From contig DAQB01000045.1 in the NCBI GenBank assembly GCA_002502705.1, positions 7,293 to 12,326 on the forward strand: 5,034 nucleotides of DNA, written 5' to 3'. Numbering within the stretch: the first letter of the stretch is position 1; each line of letters starts with the position of its first letter. The notes under the pieces are model-generated. The model made no database searches. It worked only from the letters and a program-made list of their open reading frames with translations, and was not told the origin of the DNA. Source of the DNA: Thermoplasmatales archaeon UBA582. Lineage in GTDB: Archaea > Thermoplasmatota > Thermoplasmata > Thermoplasmatales > Thermoplasmataceae. Below, in pieces: positions 1 through 4,937 of this stretch. The translations under genes and the position numbers were made by a program.

Positions 1-206
1 GCAGTTACACTTTTACCACAACCGCTTTCGCCGACCATTCCAAATATCTCACCCTTTCGGATAGAAAATGTCACTTTATCAAGTGCCTTGACTATTCCTC
101 TGGACGTGAAGAAATTCGTAACTAAATCGGTGACCTGAAGGTAATCTTCGCTCTCAACAGTCTTTTTTTCAATTTTCTTATCTTCTGAGCTTTGGATCGA
201 GTACAT
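1..206 (-). CDS. dppD: Peptide ABC transporter ATP-binding protein DppD/OppD-like, 5' part only
   Basis: This is the N-terminal 68 codons of an ATPase that powers peptide import on the cytoplasmic side; the rest lies beyond the left edge. After a charged leader ([15 protein letters not shown]) comes the usual start of the ABC domain: [11 protein letters not shown] at about 22-32, then a short strand with [15 protein letters not shown] at about 39-53, then the Walker A motif GESGCGKS at 59-66. The 'F..RG.VKALD.V.F.I..GE' pattern before GESG(S/C)GKS is typical of the DppD/OppD family (established knowledge). The ATG at 206 is the only in-frame ATG upstream of the domain. It lies inside the 3' end of dppC, giving a 29-bp overlap, and a GGGAGATGG (223-215) about 12 nt upstream can serve as ribosome binding site. 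It is the third gene of the operon and probably translationally coupled to dppC. DppD and OppD cannot be told apart from this fragment. Confidence 0.93.
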   Translation of the reverse strand, partial: MYSIQSSEDKKIEKKTVESEDYLQVTDLVTNFFTSRGIVKALDKVTFSIRKGEIFGMVGESGCGKSVT

Positions 207-1137
207 CTCTTAAACCATCTCCCATTAAATTTACTGCCACAGTGAAAACCAAAAGAAACAATGCCGGTATAATTACTGGCCACCAGATCCCTATAGAGAG
301 ATATTGCAAGCCGGTTGAAAGTAGATATCCTATTTCAAGTGGATAACTTGAGCTCCCGAGGGCGCCAATTAGGAAAAAAATACCAGCAAATATTTGAATT
401 ATTGAGCCAAGATCAAGTGATATCTGAACATATACGGGAGAAAGGACATTTGGTATGATGTGTCTGAACAGTATTCTAAAATTCGATGCACCACTTGCCC
501 TGGCAGCTTCTACGTATTTCAGTGACTTCGTCTCAAGAGAAAGTCCCCTGGTTAACCTTGCATACGTGGGCCACCAGATTATTATCAGTGCAATCACAAC
601 GTTTTGAAAACTGAATCCTAATACGTAAACGATCGCGAGTGCAAAAACAAAAAATGGGAGACTGAAGAATATGTCCGTAATTCTCATGACAATCTCATCG
701 AATATTCCTCCGAAATATCCAGCCATTGAACCGATCATAACACCAACGGCCATTCCAATGAACACAATTGTTACTGTATAAGTAAGATCAAATCTTAAAG
801 CACCCAGCATAACCGGTAATATTGGAATTCGCGAATATGTTGTTCCAAACCAGTACCACCAGGAACCACTGAAATTCGGTGCAGTCGGAAGAGCAGTGTT
901 AGCCAGGTGTCCTGGCACAAAATTAAGTGATGTACTTAAATTACTTACACCAAGCCATCTTGGGTCAATGTAATCAAGAATTGCAAATAGGAAATAGATA
1001 ATTGTTATTACCATTCCGATCAGTGCAATCCTGTTTTTCAAAAAGAGCTTGAAAGTAGATTTGGCATTATCCAGTGAAGAATGTCTTCTGACCCTTTCAT
1101 TTGGAATCGAACGAGTGCTATTTACTTCTTCAGTCAT
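178..1137 (-). CDS. dppC: Peptide ABC transporter permease DppC/OppC-like
   Basis: A 319-residue inner-membrane permease, one half of the transmembrane channel of a dipeptide/oligopeptide importer. The cytoplasmic N-terminus is charged (about 1-33) and is followed by a first membrane segment (about 37-55). An external stretch rich in W, P and S (about 57-110) comes next. Further membrane segments lie at about 118-140, 156-175, 178-191, 240-261 and 283-305. The cytoplasmic loop carries the EAA motif that docks onto the ATPase: E210-A-A-R-A-S-G216 with the conserved P229 of 'RHIIPN'. The C-terminus ([14 protein letters not shown]) is the standard DppC ending. The length is normal for the family. 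The start is supported by AGGAG (1150-1146) 8 nt before ATG. The gene follows dppB by 14 bp and overlaps dppD by 29 bp. Peptide is the family-level substrate; exact specificity cannot be read from the sequence, and nickel or sugar variants exist in this superfamily. Confidence 0.95.
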   Translation of the reverse strand: MTEEVNSTRSIPNERVRRHSSLDNAKSTFKLFLKNRIALIGMVITIIYFLFAILDYIDPRWLGVSNLSTSLNFVPGHLANTALPTAPNFSGSWWYWFGTTYSRIPILPVMLGALRFDLTYTVTIVFIGMAVGVMIGSMAGYFGGIFDEIVMRITDIFFSLPFFVFALAIVYVLGFSFQNVVIALIIIWWPTYARLTRGLSLETKSLKYVEAARASGASNFRILFRHIIPNVLSPVYVQISLDLGSIIQIFAGIFFLIGALGSSSYPLEIGYLLSTGLQYLSIGIWWPVIIPALFLLVFTVAVNLMGDGLRDVLDPKLRR

Positions 1138-1145
1138 TTTTTAAT

Positions 1146-1150
1146 CTCCT
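1146..1150 (-). promoter_or_regulatory. Shine-Dalgarno site of dppC
   Basis: AGGAG on the minus strand, followed by the A-rich spacer ATTAAAAA and the ATG at 1137. It sits in the 14-bp gap after the dppB stop codon, fixes the dppC start and indicates independent ribosome entry on the polycistronic message. Confidence 0.8.
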
Positions 1151-1151
1151 A

Positions 1152-2252
1152 TCAGTACCTTATACGTGGATCGAGAATCGCATACGCCACATCAACCATC
1201 AAATTCGCTATTATCAATATAATTCCGAATAGGAATGTTGTGCCAAGAACCCCATAAATAGAACCGGAAAGTATTGCGCTTAGCGCCAGTAAACCAATGC
1301 CGGGATAACCAAATATGTCCTCAATCAAAACCACTCCGCCCAGCAGACTGGCAAACAAGAGTCCAAGCACAGTTACCGTCGGAATCAATGCATTTCTCCT
1401 CATGTGTAATTTAACCACTGTCGCTTCTGGCACACCTTTAGATCTTGCAGTTTTAATATATTCGGAATTTGCAGCATCAACCATACTTGATCTGAGAAAC
1501 CTCAATATGCCAGCAAGAAGGCTGAGGGTTAAAACGATAACAGGCAAAACAAGATGCAAGAATGCATTGTAAGCTAAAGGAAGGTCTCCATGTATCAGCG
1601 CATCAAAAAGTATCAGATGCGTTGGTTCAGATAAAACTATTCCTCCTGGACCAGAGACCAACCAAGGTGGTGGATTCTGAAGGTTCACAGCTGAAGTAGA
1701 AAACGTGTTTGAAATTGGAAAAACACCCAAAGGATTTCCTGAGATCACTCCTCTTCCAAAAATTACCTGAAATACCACCGCAAGAACAAACACGGGGATT
1801 GCATAAAATGAAAGAGAGAATATTCGTCCGGCATGGTCGGCAGGCGAGTTTGGTCTGGAACCAATGAATGTTCCAAGAGGTATGGATATAGCAATTGAAA
1901 GAATTGAAGCAAAAATAACAAGCTGAATAGTATTAGGAAAATAAATCCCAATCCCGCTCAGGACAGTCCCATCATATTTAATTGGGTTGGAGAGAGTCAT
2001 ATACCCCCAATTCCCAGTAAATGTATTCGCAATGTAATGCAGGTATCCCAATACAATTCCCTGGTTTAGTCCAAGCTGCGCATATGCTGCCTGTAAAGCT
2101 GCCTGTCGGTTTGGTGCTTTAGGATTTATGAAGGAAGAAGCCAGAAATGTATGGGGAAGAGACCACATCAGGACAAATACAATCACTGTAAGACCTATTA
2201 ACGTGGGTATTAGTAGCAGTAAGCGCCTGATTATAAAATACCTGAGTTCCAT
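1152..2252 (-). CDS. dppB: Peptide ABC transporter permease DppB/OppB-like
   Basis: A 366-residue permease, the partner of DppC in the channel. It begins with the characteristic 'YFIIRRLLLLIPTLIGLTV' (about 5-23, first membrane segment). An external domain follows (about 32-105, with the 'LGLNQGIVLGYLHYI' stretch that DppB proteins carry). Further membrane segments lie at about 107-130, 146-167, 232-253, 293-313 and 337-358. The EAA-type coupling loop is EYIKTARSKG (264-273) with P291, and 'EDIFGYPGIG' (311-320) matches the family signature E-x-x-F-x-x-P-G-I-G. The end DPRIRY is also typical. A loop of about 60 residues (168-228) rich in P, S and N separates the third and fourth membrane segments; such longer loops occur in archaeal and peptide-specific DppB proteins, so the 366 aa length is not alarming. 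It is the first gene of the operon. A GGATGAG (2262-2256) just before the ATG is a weak ribosome binding site. No binding-protein gene precedes it. Confidence 0.95.
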   Translation of the reverse strand: MELRYFIIRRLLLLIPTLIGLTVIVFVLMWSLPHTFLASSFINPKAPNRQAALQAAYAQLGLNQGIVLGYLHYIANTFTGNWGYMTLSNPIKYDGTVLSGIGIYFPNTIQLVIFASILSIAISIPLGTFIGSRPNSPADHAGRIFSLSFYAIPVFVLAVVFQVIFGRGVISGNPLGVFPISNTFSTSAVNLQNPPPWLVSGPGGIVLSEPTHLILFDALIHGDLPLAYNAFLHLVLPVIVLTLSLLAGILRFLRSSMVDAANSEYIKTARSKGVPEATVVKLHMRRNALIPTVTVLGLLFASLLGGVVLIEDIFGYPGIGLLALSAILSGSIYGVLGTTFLFGIILIIANLMVDVAYAILDPRIRY

Positions 2253-2285
2253 AAACTCATCCGGACAAACGCTAATCAGAATATT

Positions 2286-2293
2286 GCATATAA
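2286..2293 (-). promoter_or_regulatory. Probable TATA box of the dppBCD operon
   Basis: On the minus strand the octamer TTATATGC is preceded by purine-rich AAGAG, as expected for a BRE. With the usual archaeal spacing of about 26 bp from the box centre, transcription would start near 2263, giving a leader of about 10 nt that just includes the GGATGAG before the dppB ATG. An alternative box, TTATAAC, lies inside the adjacent inverted repeat. The assignment is by pattern only. Confidence 0.5.
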
Positions 2294-2312
2294 CTCTTAT
2301 TAGTTATAAGAG
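2294..2312. promoter_or_regulatory. Perfect 7-bp inverted repeat, candidate operator of dppBCD
   Basis: CTCTTAT (2294-2300), five bases, then ATAAGAG (2306-2312) form a perfect dyad. It abuts the dppB TATA box on its BRE side, so a dimeric regulator bound here could either recruit or block TFB/TBP. A second shorter dyad, CTCT-TT-AGAG, lies at 2322-2331 and repeats the same half-site letters. The position is suggestive; the regulator is unknown. Confidence 0.45.
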
Positions 2313-2506
2313 GAAATTACTCTCTTTAGAGGATAAGAATCTTTGTGAATGATCACTGTTCAACGTGTTAATTTTATTGTCCCAGATTGAACCTGGTTAA
2401 CAATGAGTATCTTTTCACCAGAATGGGAGAATAGTATCGAGGTATTTCATGTTAATGTCCTTCATTCTCAAACTTCTGAACATACTATCTAAAAACACGT
2501 AATTGC
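2313..2506. other. Non-coding part of the divergent intergenic region
   Basis: I find no gene in this stretch between dppB and the surface-protein gene. It holds the CTCT-TT-AGAG dyad (2322-2331), a weak stem CCAG (2382-2385) / CTGG (2393-2396) containing and flanked by short ATTGT/ACAAT matches, and a 7-bp inverted pair ATAGTAT (2431-2437) / ATACTAT (2482-2488). None can be assigned a function from sequence alone. Confidence 0.4.
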
Positions 2507-2526
2507 TTATTTAAACCTTATAAATA
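2507..2526 (+). promoter_or_regulatory. TATA-like boxes of the surface-protein gene
   Basis: Two overlapping candidates are visible: TTATTTAAA (2507-2515) and TTATAAATA (2518-2526). The second is centred about 24-26 bp before the ATG at 2546 and would give a nearly leaderless transcript. The first would give a leader of under 10 nt. No Shine-Dalgarno motif precedes the ATG, which agrees with leaderless or near-leaderless translation. Confidence 0.55.
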
Positions 2527-2545
2527 GGATTTGCATGATAAAGTA

Positions 2546-3580
2546 ATGACTGAAAAGCTACAAAACAGAATGAAAGTTTTGGGTCAAACTCTATGTTTCG
2601 TTTTTGTAGTTTTTTTTATGCTAACAGCATCAAATCCGCAATTTACCAATTCCAATACTTCAATACATTCTGAACCAAATTATATTGCCGAATCACAATT
2701 TACAAACCAATCTTTTAAGCCCCATAATGCAACCGCTTTTGTCGCTGTGAAGACCTATGAATATCCTGTTAATTTTACTGAAACCGGTCTACCCAATAAA
2801 ACAAAATGGACAATAACTTTGTCAAACAACCAGGAATATTATTCTTGCAACCCATTTAATTTATTTAACCTGCCCAATGGTTCATATTCCTATTTTATCT
2901 GTTCAGCGAACTCATCTTTCTCCGCAAATGGCGGTACATTTTCTGTCTATGGATCAGATGTGAACATATCTGTTAGTTTTTTCATGGTATACAAGGTTAA
3001 ATTTATCGAGACGGGAATGAACTTCACTGGTCCATCTTTAGCATGGTCATGGACCGTTAATATAAGTAAAGGACCATTAGCATTAACATATAGTAATTGT
3101 CTATACTTTGATCTCCCAAATGGCACATATAGTTTCACTGTAAAATCCTCAAACGAATCGTACTATCCTAAAAATTCGACCGGGAAGTTTCAGATTGATG
3201 GACACATCTTAGTTGAAAAGCTTACATTCATTCTATTAACTTATAATGTTAATTTTGTCGTAAAAGGCCTTCCCAATGGTATTACATGGGATTTAACATT
3301 TAACGGCAAAACCCAAAATATAACAGGTAATAATATTTCTTTTGAATTATCGAATGGCACCTACCACTACACAATAGCTCACATTCAAAATTTCACTGTT
3401 TCACCGAGTTTTGGAAATATAACTGTAGACGGTCGTTCCATATCTGTCAATGTTACAATATCAAAAGCAAATTCCCTAAAAACTACTGGTTTTTCCGTAA
3501 AATTTCAATACATTATTTTAGCAGTAGTCGTAGTTGCGGTAATTTCTTTATTTTTAGTACTTTACAGGAAAAAAATTTAG
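2546..3580 (+). CDS. Exported, membrane-anchored surface protein with three thermopsin-type beta repeats
   Basis: I do not recognise a named gene. From ATG 2546 it has 344 residues. A basic N-terminus is followed by a hydrophobic signal segment (VLGQTLCFVFVVFFMLTA, about 11-28). Then comes an N/S/T-rich linker, three tandem repeats (about 73-148, 149-231 and 233-306), and a C-terminal membrane helix (about 321-339) ending in the basic stop-transfer RKKI. Nearly all of it should lie outside the cell. Each repeat opens with 'Y.V.F...G' plus a W and contains 'LPNGTYSY'-type text. Such repeats occur around thermopsin-like proteins of acidophilic archaea, but no protease or ligand-binding domain is seen here. 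About 19 N-X-S/T sequons suggest heavy glycosylation. Three cysteines lie outside the signal segment, two of them in repeat 1, where they could pair. A TTG at 2531 extends the frame by five codons, but the ATG fits the promoter better. The gene is divergent from dppB and uses more A+T than the transporter genes. A cell-surface, adhesion or envelope role is inference. Confidence 0.85.
   Translation: MTEKLQNRMKVLGQTLCFVFVVFFMLTASNPQFTNSNTSIHSEPNYIAESQFTNQSFKPHNATAFVAVKTYEYPVNFTETGLPNKTKWTITLSNNQEYYSCNPFNLFNLPNGSYSYFICSANSSFSANGGTFSVYGSDVNISVSFFMVYKVKFIETGMNFTGPSLAWSWTVNISKGPLALTYSNCLYFDLPNGTYSFTVKSSNESYYPKNSTGKFQIDGHILVEKLTFILLTYNVNFVVKGLPNGITWDLTFNGKTQNITGNNISFELSNGTYHYTIAHIQNFTVSPSFGNITVDGRSISVNVTISKANSLKTTGFSVKFQYIILAVVVVAVISLFLVLYRKKI
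2762..3463 (+). repeat. Three tandem protein-level repeats inside the surface-protein gene
   Basis: The units are about 2762-2989, 2990-3238 and 3242-3463, each 74-83 codons. They align at the opening (YPVNFTETGLP, YKVKFIETG, YNVNFVVKGLP), at a tryptophan 10-15 residues later (KWTI, AWSW, TWDL), at the turn (LPNGSYSY, LPNGTYSF, LSNGTYHY), and at a final strand (GTFSVYGSDVNISV, GKFQIDGHILVEKL, GNITVDGRSISVNV). The DNA itself has diverged, so this is an old duplication of a domain and not a recent sequence repeat. Confidence 0.8.
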
Positions 3581-3582
3581 AT

Positions 3583-3899
3583 GTCATATTTGAAACAATT
3601 GCAAGGCACTCAGATATTGATACAGAAAAATACTTTCTAGAAAGAACGAGCTTGAGAATGACAAATCGTATTTGCACACAACTGACGGTATCAGGGGATA
3701 TTTCTTCATATCTTTAGTATCGCCGTATGTTTACTTCACTAACCTTGAGACGCTGAAGTAGAAGAAACTCTCAGAGAAAATATCCGTGTAGGATGAGCCG
3801 TCTTTTCTCTCAAAGAGAAATGTCGTTGCGGATGGAGCAACAAGATTATATGCAGAGATCCCGATAGATCACAAAAGATCGAAGATCCATTTGGATTGA
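3583..3899 (+). pseudogene. Decayed C-terminal remnant of a DDE transposase (IS4/IS1634-like)
   Basis: Two frames carry transposase-like text. From 3583 the frame reads VIFETIARHSDIDTEKYFLER. Near 3643 the similarity moves to another frame, which reads NDKSYLHTTDGIRGYFFISL, then VSPYVYFTNLETLK. A TAG follows at 3759 and another after KISV at 3789, then DEPSFLSKRN, DGATRLYAEIP, and a TGA at 3897 that may be the original end. The order 'DGI.GYFFIS...VY...LE.L....L.EKISV.D...LSK.......EIP' resembles the C-terminus of transposases of the IS4/IS1634 group found in archaea (recalled pattern, not searched). The catalytic N-terminal two-thirds are absent. The remnant starts only two bases after the surface-protein stop codon, so a deletion probably joined them. 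It cannot make an active enzyme. Confidence 0.65.
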
Positions 3900-3933
3900 A
3901 GTTATACCCTAAGGTTGTGCGGAGTTAGCGCAG

Positions 3934-3984
3934 TAACTTAAAGTAAAAGGATTGGACTTTTTCGATGTCTTATCCTTTAAGTTA
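3934..3984. repeat. 10-bp inverted repeat between the IS remnant and vapB
   Basis: TAACTTAAAG (3934-3943) and CTTTAAGTTA (3975-3984) are perfect reverse complements separated by 31 bases. An inner alternative pair, AAAGGAT (3946-3952) with ATCCTTT (3972-3978), could form instead. It lies directly downstream of the transposase remnant and runs into the vapB TATA box. It could be a trace of an IS end, a stem in the upstream transcript, or part of the vapB control region. Confidence 0.4.
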
Positions 3985-4007
3985 TATACGTATATGATAT
4001 GTATATG
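3982..4007 (+). promoter_or_regulatory. vapBC promoter with palindromic and direct-repeat operator
   Basis: TTATATAC (3982-3989) is a good archaeal TATA box centred about 26 bp before the vapB ATG at 4012, implying a leaderless message. It overlaps the 12-bp perfect palindrome ATATACGTATAT (3984-3995). GTATATG occurs at 3990-3996 and again at 4001-4007, exactly 11 bp apart, so both copies face the same side of the helix. Ribbon-helix-helix antitoxins commonly repress their own operon by binding such phased repeats; that VapB does so here is inference. Confidence 0.6.
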
Positions 4008-4011
4008 TATC

Positions 4012-4236
4012 ATGACAAAGCCCGTAACACTTTCCAATGAAGCATATGAGGCGCTGAAAAAGGTCAAAGGGAAAGGCATGTCGTTTTCAGACGTTGTATT
4101 GAAATTGATAGAACATTCCAACAGTGAACAGGATTTTAATAAATTTGCAGGTATTCTGAAGGCACAGGCAAGTGAATTGGAAAAATTCAAGGTACAAATT
4201 GAAGAGGATCGAGCAAGAAACGTTGAGAAGGTGTGA
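4012..4236 (+). CDS. vapB: VapB-type antitoxin (COG1753-like, ribbon-helix-helix)
   Basis: A 74-residue antitoxin expected to bind and silence the VapC ribonuclease encoded next to it and to repress the operon. The N-terminus KPVTLSNEAYEALKKVKG (3-20) gives a beta strand followed by a helix. It continues with GMSFSDVVLKLIEHS (22-36) as the second helix, the arrangement seen in archaeal COG1753/UPF0330 antitoxins. The C-terminal half (about 41-74) is a charged, probably helical tail (LEKFKVQIEEDRARNVEKV), the usual toxin-wrapping segment. The frame is open upstream to 3952, but the TATA box and the operator repeats lie in that extension and the ATG at 4012 sits at leaderless distance, so the short form is chosen. 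The stop codon is four bases before the vapC start. Length and layout are normal for a complete, working antitoxin. Confidence 0.88.
   Translation: MTKPVTLSNEAYEALKKVKGKGMSFSDVVLKLIEHSNSEQDFNKFAGILKAQASELEKFKVQIEEDRARNVEKV
4228..4233 (+). promoter_or_regulatory. Shine-Dalgarno site of vapC
   Basis: AAGGTG ends seven bases before TTG 4241 and ten before GTG 4244. It overlaps the last vapB codons and supports a vapC start next to the vapB stop codon instead of the ATG at 4172, inside vapB, which has no such site. Confidence 0.6.
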
Positions 4237-4240
4237 TCTT

Positions 4241-4606
4241 TTGGTGGTACTGGATACGAATGTTATTATAGACTACTTAATAGGAAAGGAAGAAATAGTG
4301 AAGGAAGTTAACAGCTACAGAAAAAATGATTTGTCTACCACGTTTGTTAATGAATATGAGTTATTAAAGAACGCTAGTAGAAAAATTATGGAAGATGTGA
4401 TACAAAATCTTCGATTATATCATTCTAACGATCTGTCTGCGAGGGTGGCGGCGAAGGCCTATCAAGAGTTAAAGTCGAGTGGAAAGATGATGAGCGATAA
4501 TGATCTCCTAATCTTTGGAATATGCGTAGCCAACGATGAGGTCTTAATAACTAGGGACAAAACTTTTGCCTACCGCAGAAGCAATAACGTTAAGATCATC
4601 AAATGA
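4241..4606 (+). CDS. vapC: VapC-type toxin, PIN-domain ribonuclease
   Basis: A PIN-domain endoribonuclease of about 121 residues (from TTG 4241), the toxin of the VapBC pair. VapC proteins cut specific RNAs such as tRNA or rRNA using a metal-binding acidic cluster; the target here cannot be read from the sequence. The acidic residues are in place: D5 in VVLDTNVIID, E40 in EYELLKNA, D88 in MSDNDLLIFG and D106 in ITRDKTF. The catalytic set therefore looks intact. The start is TTG 4241 or GTG 4244, both giving the usual M-V-(V)-L-D-T-N beginning; an upstream ATG at 4172 would add 23 charged residues, overlap vapB by 65 bp and lacks a ribosome site. Non-ATG initiation may keep toxin synthesis low relative to antitoxin (inference). 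It is cotranscribed with vapB at a 4-bp spacing. No inactivating change is visible. Confidence 0.9.
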   Translation: MVVLDTNVIIDYLIGKEEIVKEVNSYRKNDLSTTFVNEYELLKNASRKIMEDVIQNLRLYHSNDLSARVAAKAYQELKSSGKMMSDNDLLIFGICVANDEVLITRDKTFAYRRSNNVKIIK

Positions 4607-4908
4607 TTGCTAAATCCTAAATTAATGTGAAAATTAAAATAGAGACAAAGGGTTTTTGCGAGTAATATTTAAATGCCACAGATCTCTCATTTATTTTTGA
4701 ATGACTGGAAAAATATCATTAAGATAGGTTTCAAATGCATACAATTAAATGTTTCATTTAGTGAATCTTACCTCAATCAACGTTTCTTTCATAGAGTCAG
4801 ATTCAAAAGTATGTAAGGATACTACAAAGGATAGTAGGGACCCAGTTATTTAATTGAATGGACAGCACCATAAGCGGCTACATCGTGTTATAACTACTCA
4901 CAGTAATC
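4607..4908. other. Stretch without a convincing gene
   Basis: A+T-rich DNA between vapC and the next small gene. A T5 run in GGGTTTTTGCG (around 4653-4657) is a weak candidate for ending the vapBC transcript. TAATATTTAAAT at 4663-4672 region looks like a TATA box on the plus strand. Only very short open frames follow it: 8 codons from ATG 4701 and 47 codons from ATG 4673. Neither resembles a known protein. No tRNA-like cloverleaf, IS end or tandem repeat is seen. Confidence 0.5.
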
Positions 4909-4920
4909 TTTAACTATATA
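4909..4920 (+). promoter_or_regulatory. TATA-like box of the right-edge gene
   Basis: TTTAACTATATA lies 18-29 bp before the ATG at 4938. A box centred on its left half would place the transcript start at or next to the ATG, again a leaderless arrangement. The exact box position within this A+T-rich run is uncertain, and there is no Shine-Dalgarno motif. Confidence 0.45.
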
Positions 4921-4937
4921 CACATAATTACATCATT

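Noticed and set aside
1315..1572. 85-codon open frame on the plus strand
   Set aside because: It is antisense to the conserved C-terminal half of dppB, which has clear permease motifs; no promoter or ribosome site.
1763..1951. 62-codon frame on the minus strand, hydrophobic
   Set aside because: It lies in another frame within dppB; its hydrophobicity follows from the base composition of membrane-segment codons.
2128..2352. 74-codon frame on the plus strand across the dppB start
   Set aside because: It overlaps the dppB 5' end and promoter, has no recognisable protein pattern and no upstream signals.
2427..2488. Interlaced short inverted pairs GAGAAT/ATTCTC and ATAGTAT/ATACTAT
   Set aside because: The arms are 6-7 bp, widely spaced and in an order that cannot form one stem; expected by chance in A+T-rich DNA. 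Mentioned only as content of the intergenic region.
2531..2545. TTG start five codons upstream of the surface-protein ATG
   Set aside because: The ATG at 2546 fits the TATA spacing and no ribosome site supports TTG; the difference is only five residues.
2947..3138. 63-codon frame antisense to the surface-protein gene
   Set aside because: It is opposite a coherent signal-repeat-anchor protein; no supporting signals.
3856..3887. Four AGATC copies at 10, 10 and 7 bp spacing
   Set aside because: Short 5-mers within the transposase remnant, not an array with conserved spacers; most simply chance or residue of codons. Not a CRISPR or iteron array.
3909..4190. 93-codon frame on the minus strand
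   Set aside because: It is antisense to the vapBC promoter and vapB, both of which are well supported.
4673..4816. 47-codon open frame between vapC and the right-edge gene
   Set aside because: The TATA-like box touches its ATG, there is no ribosome site, and the predicted peptide matches no pattern I know; kept only as part of a low-interest finding.
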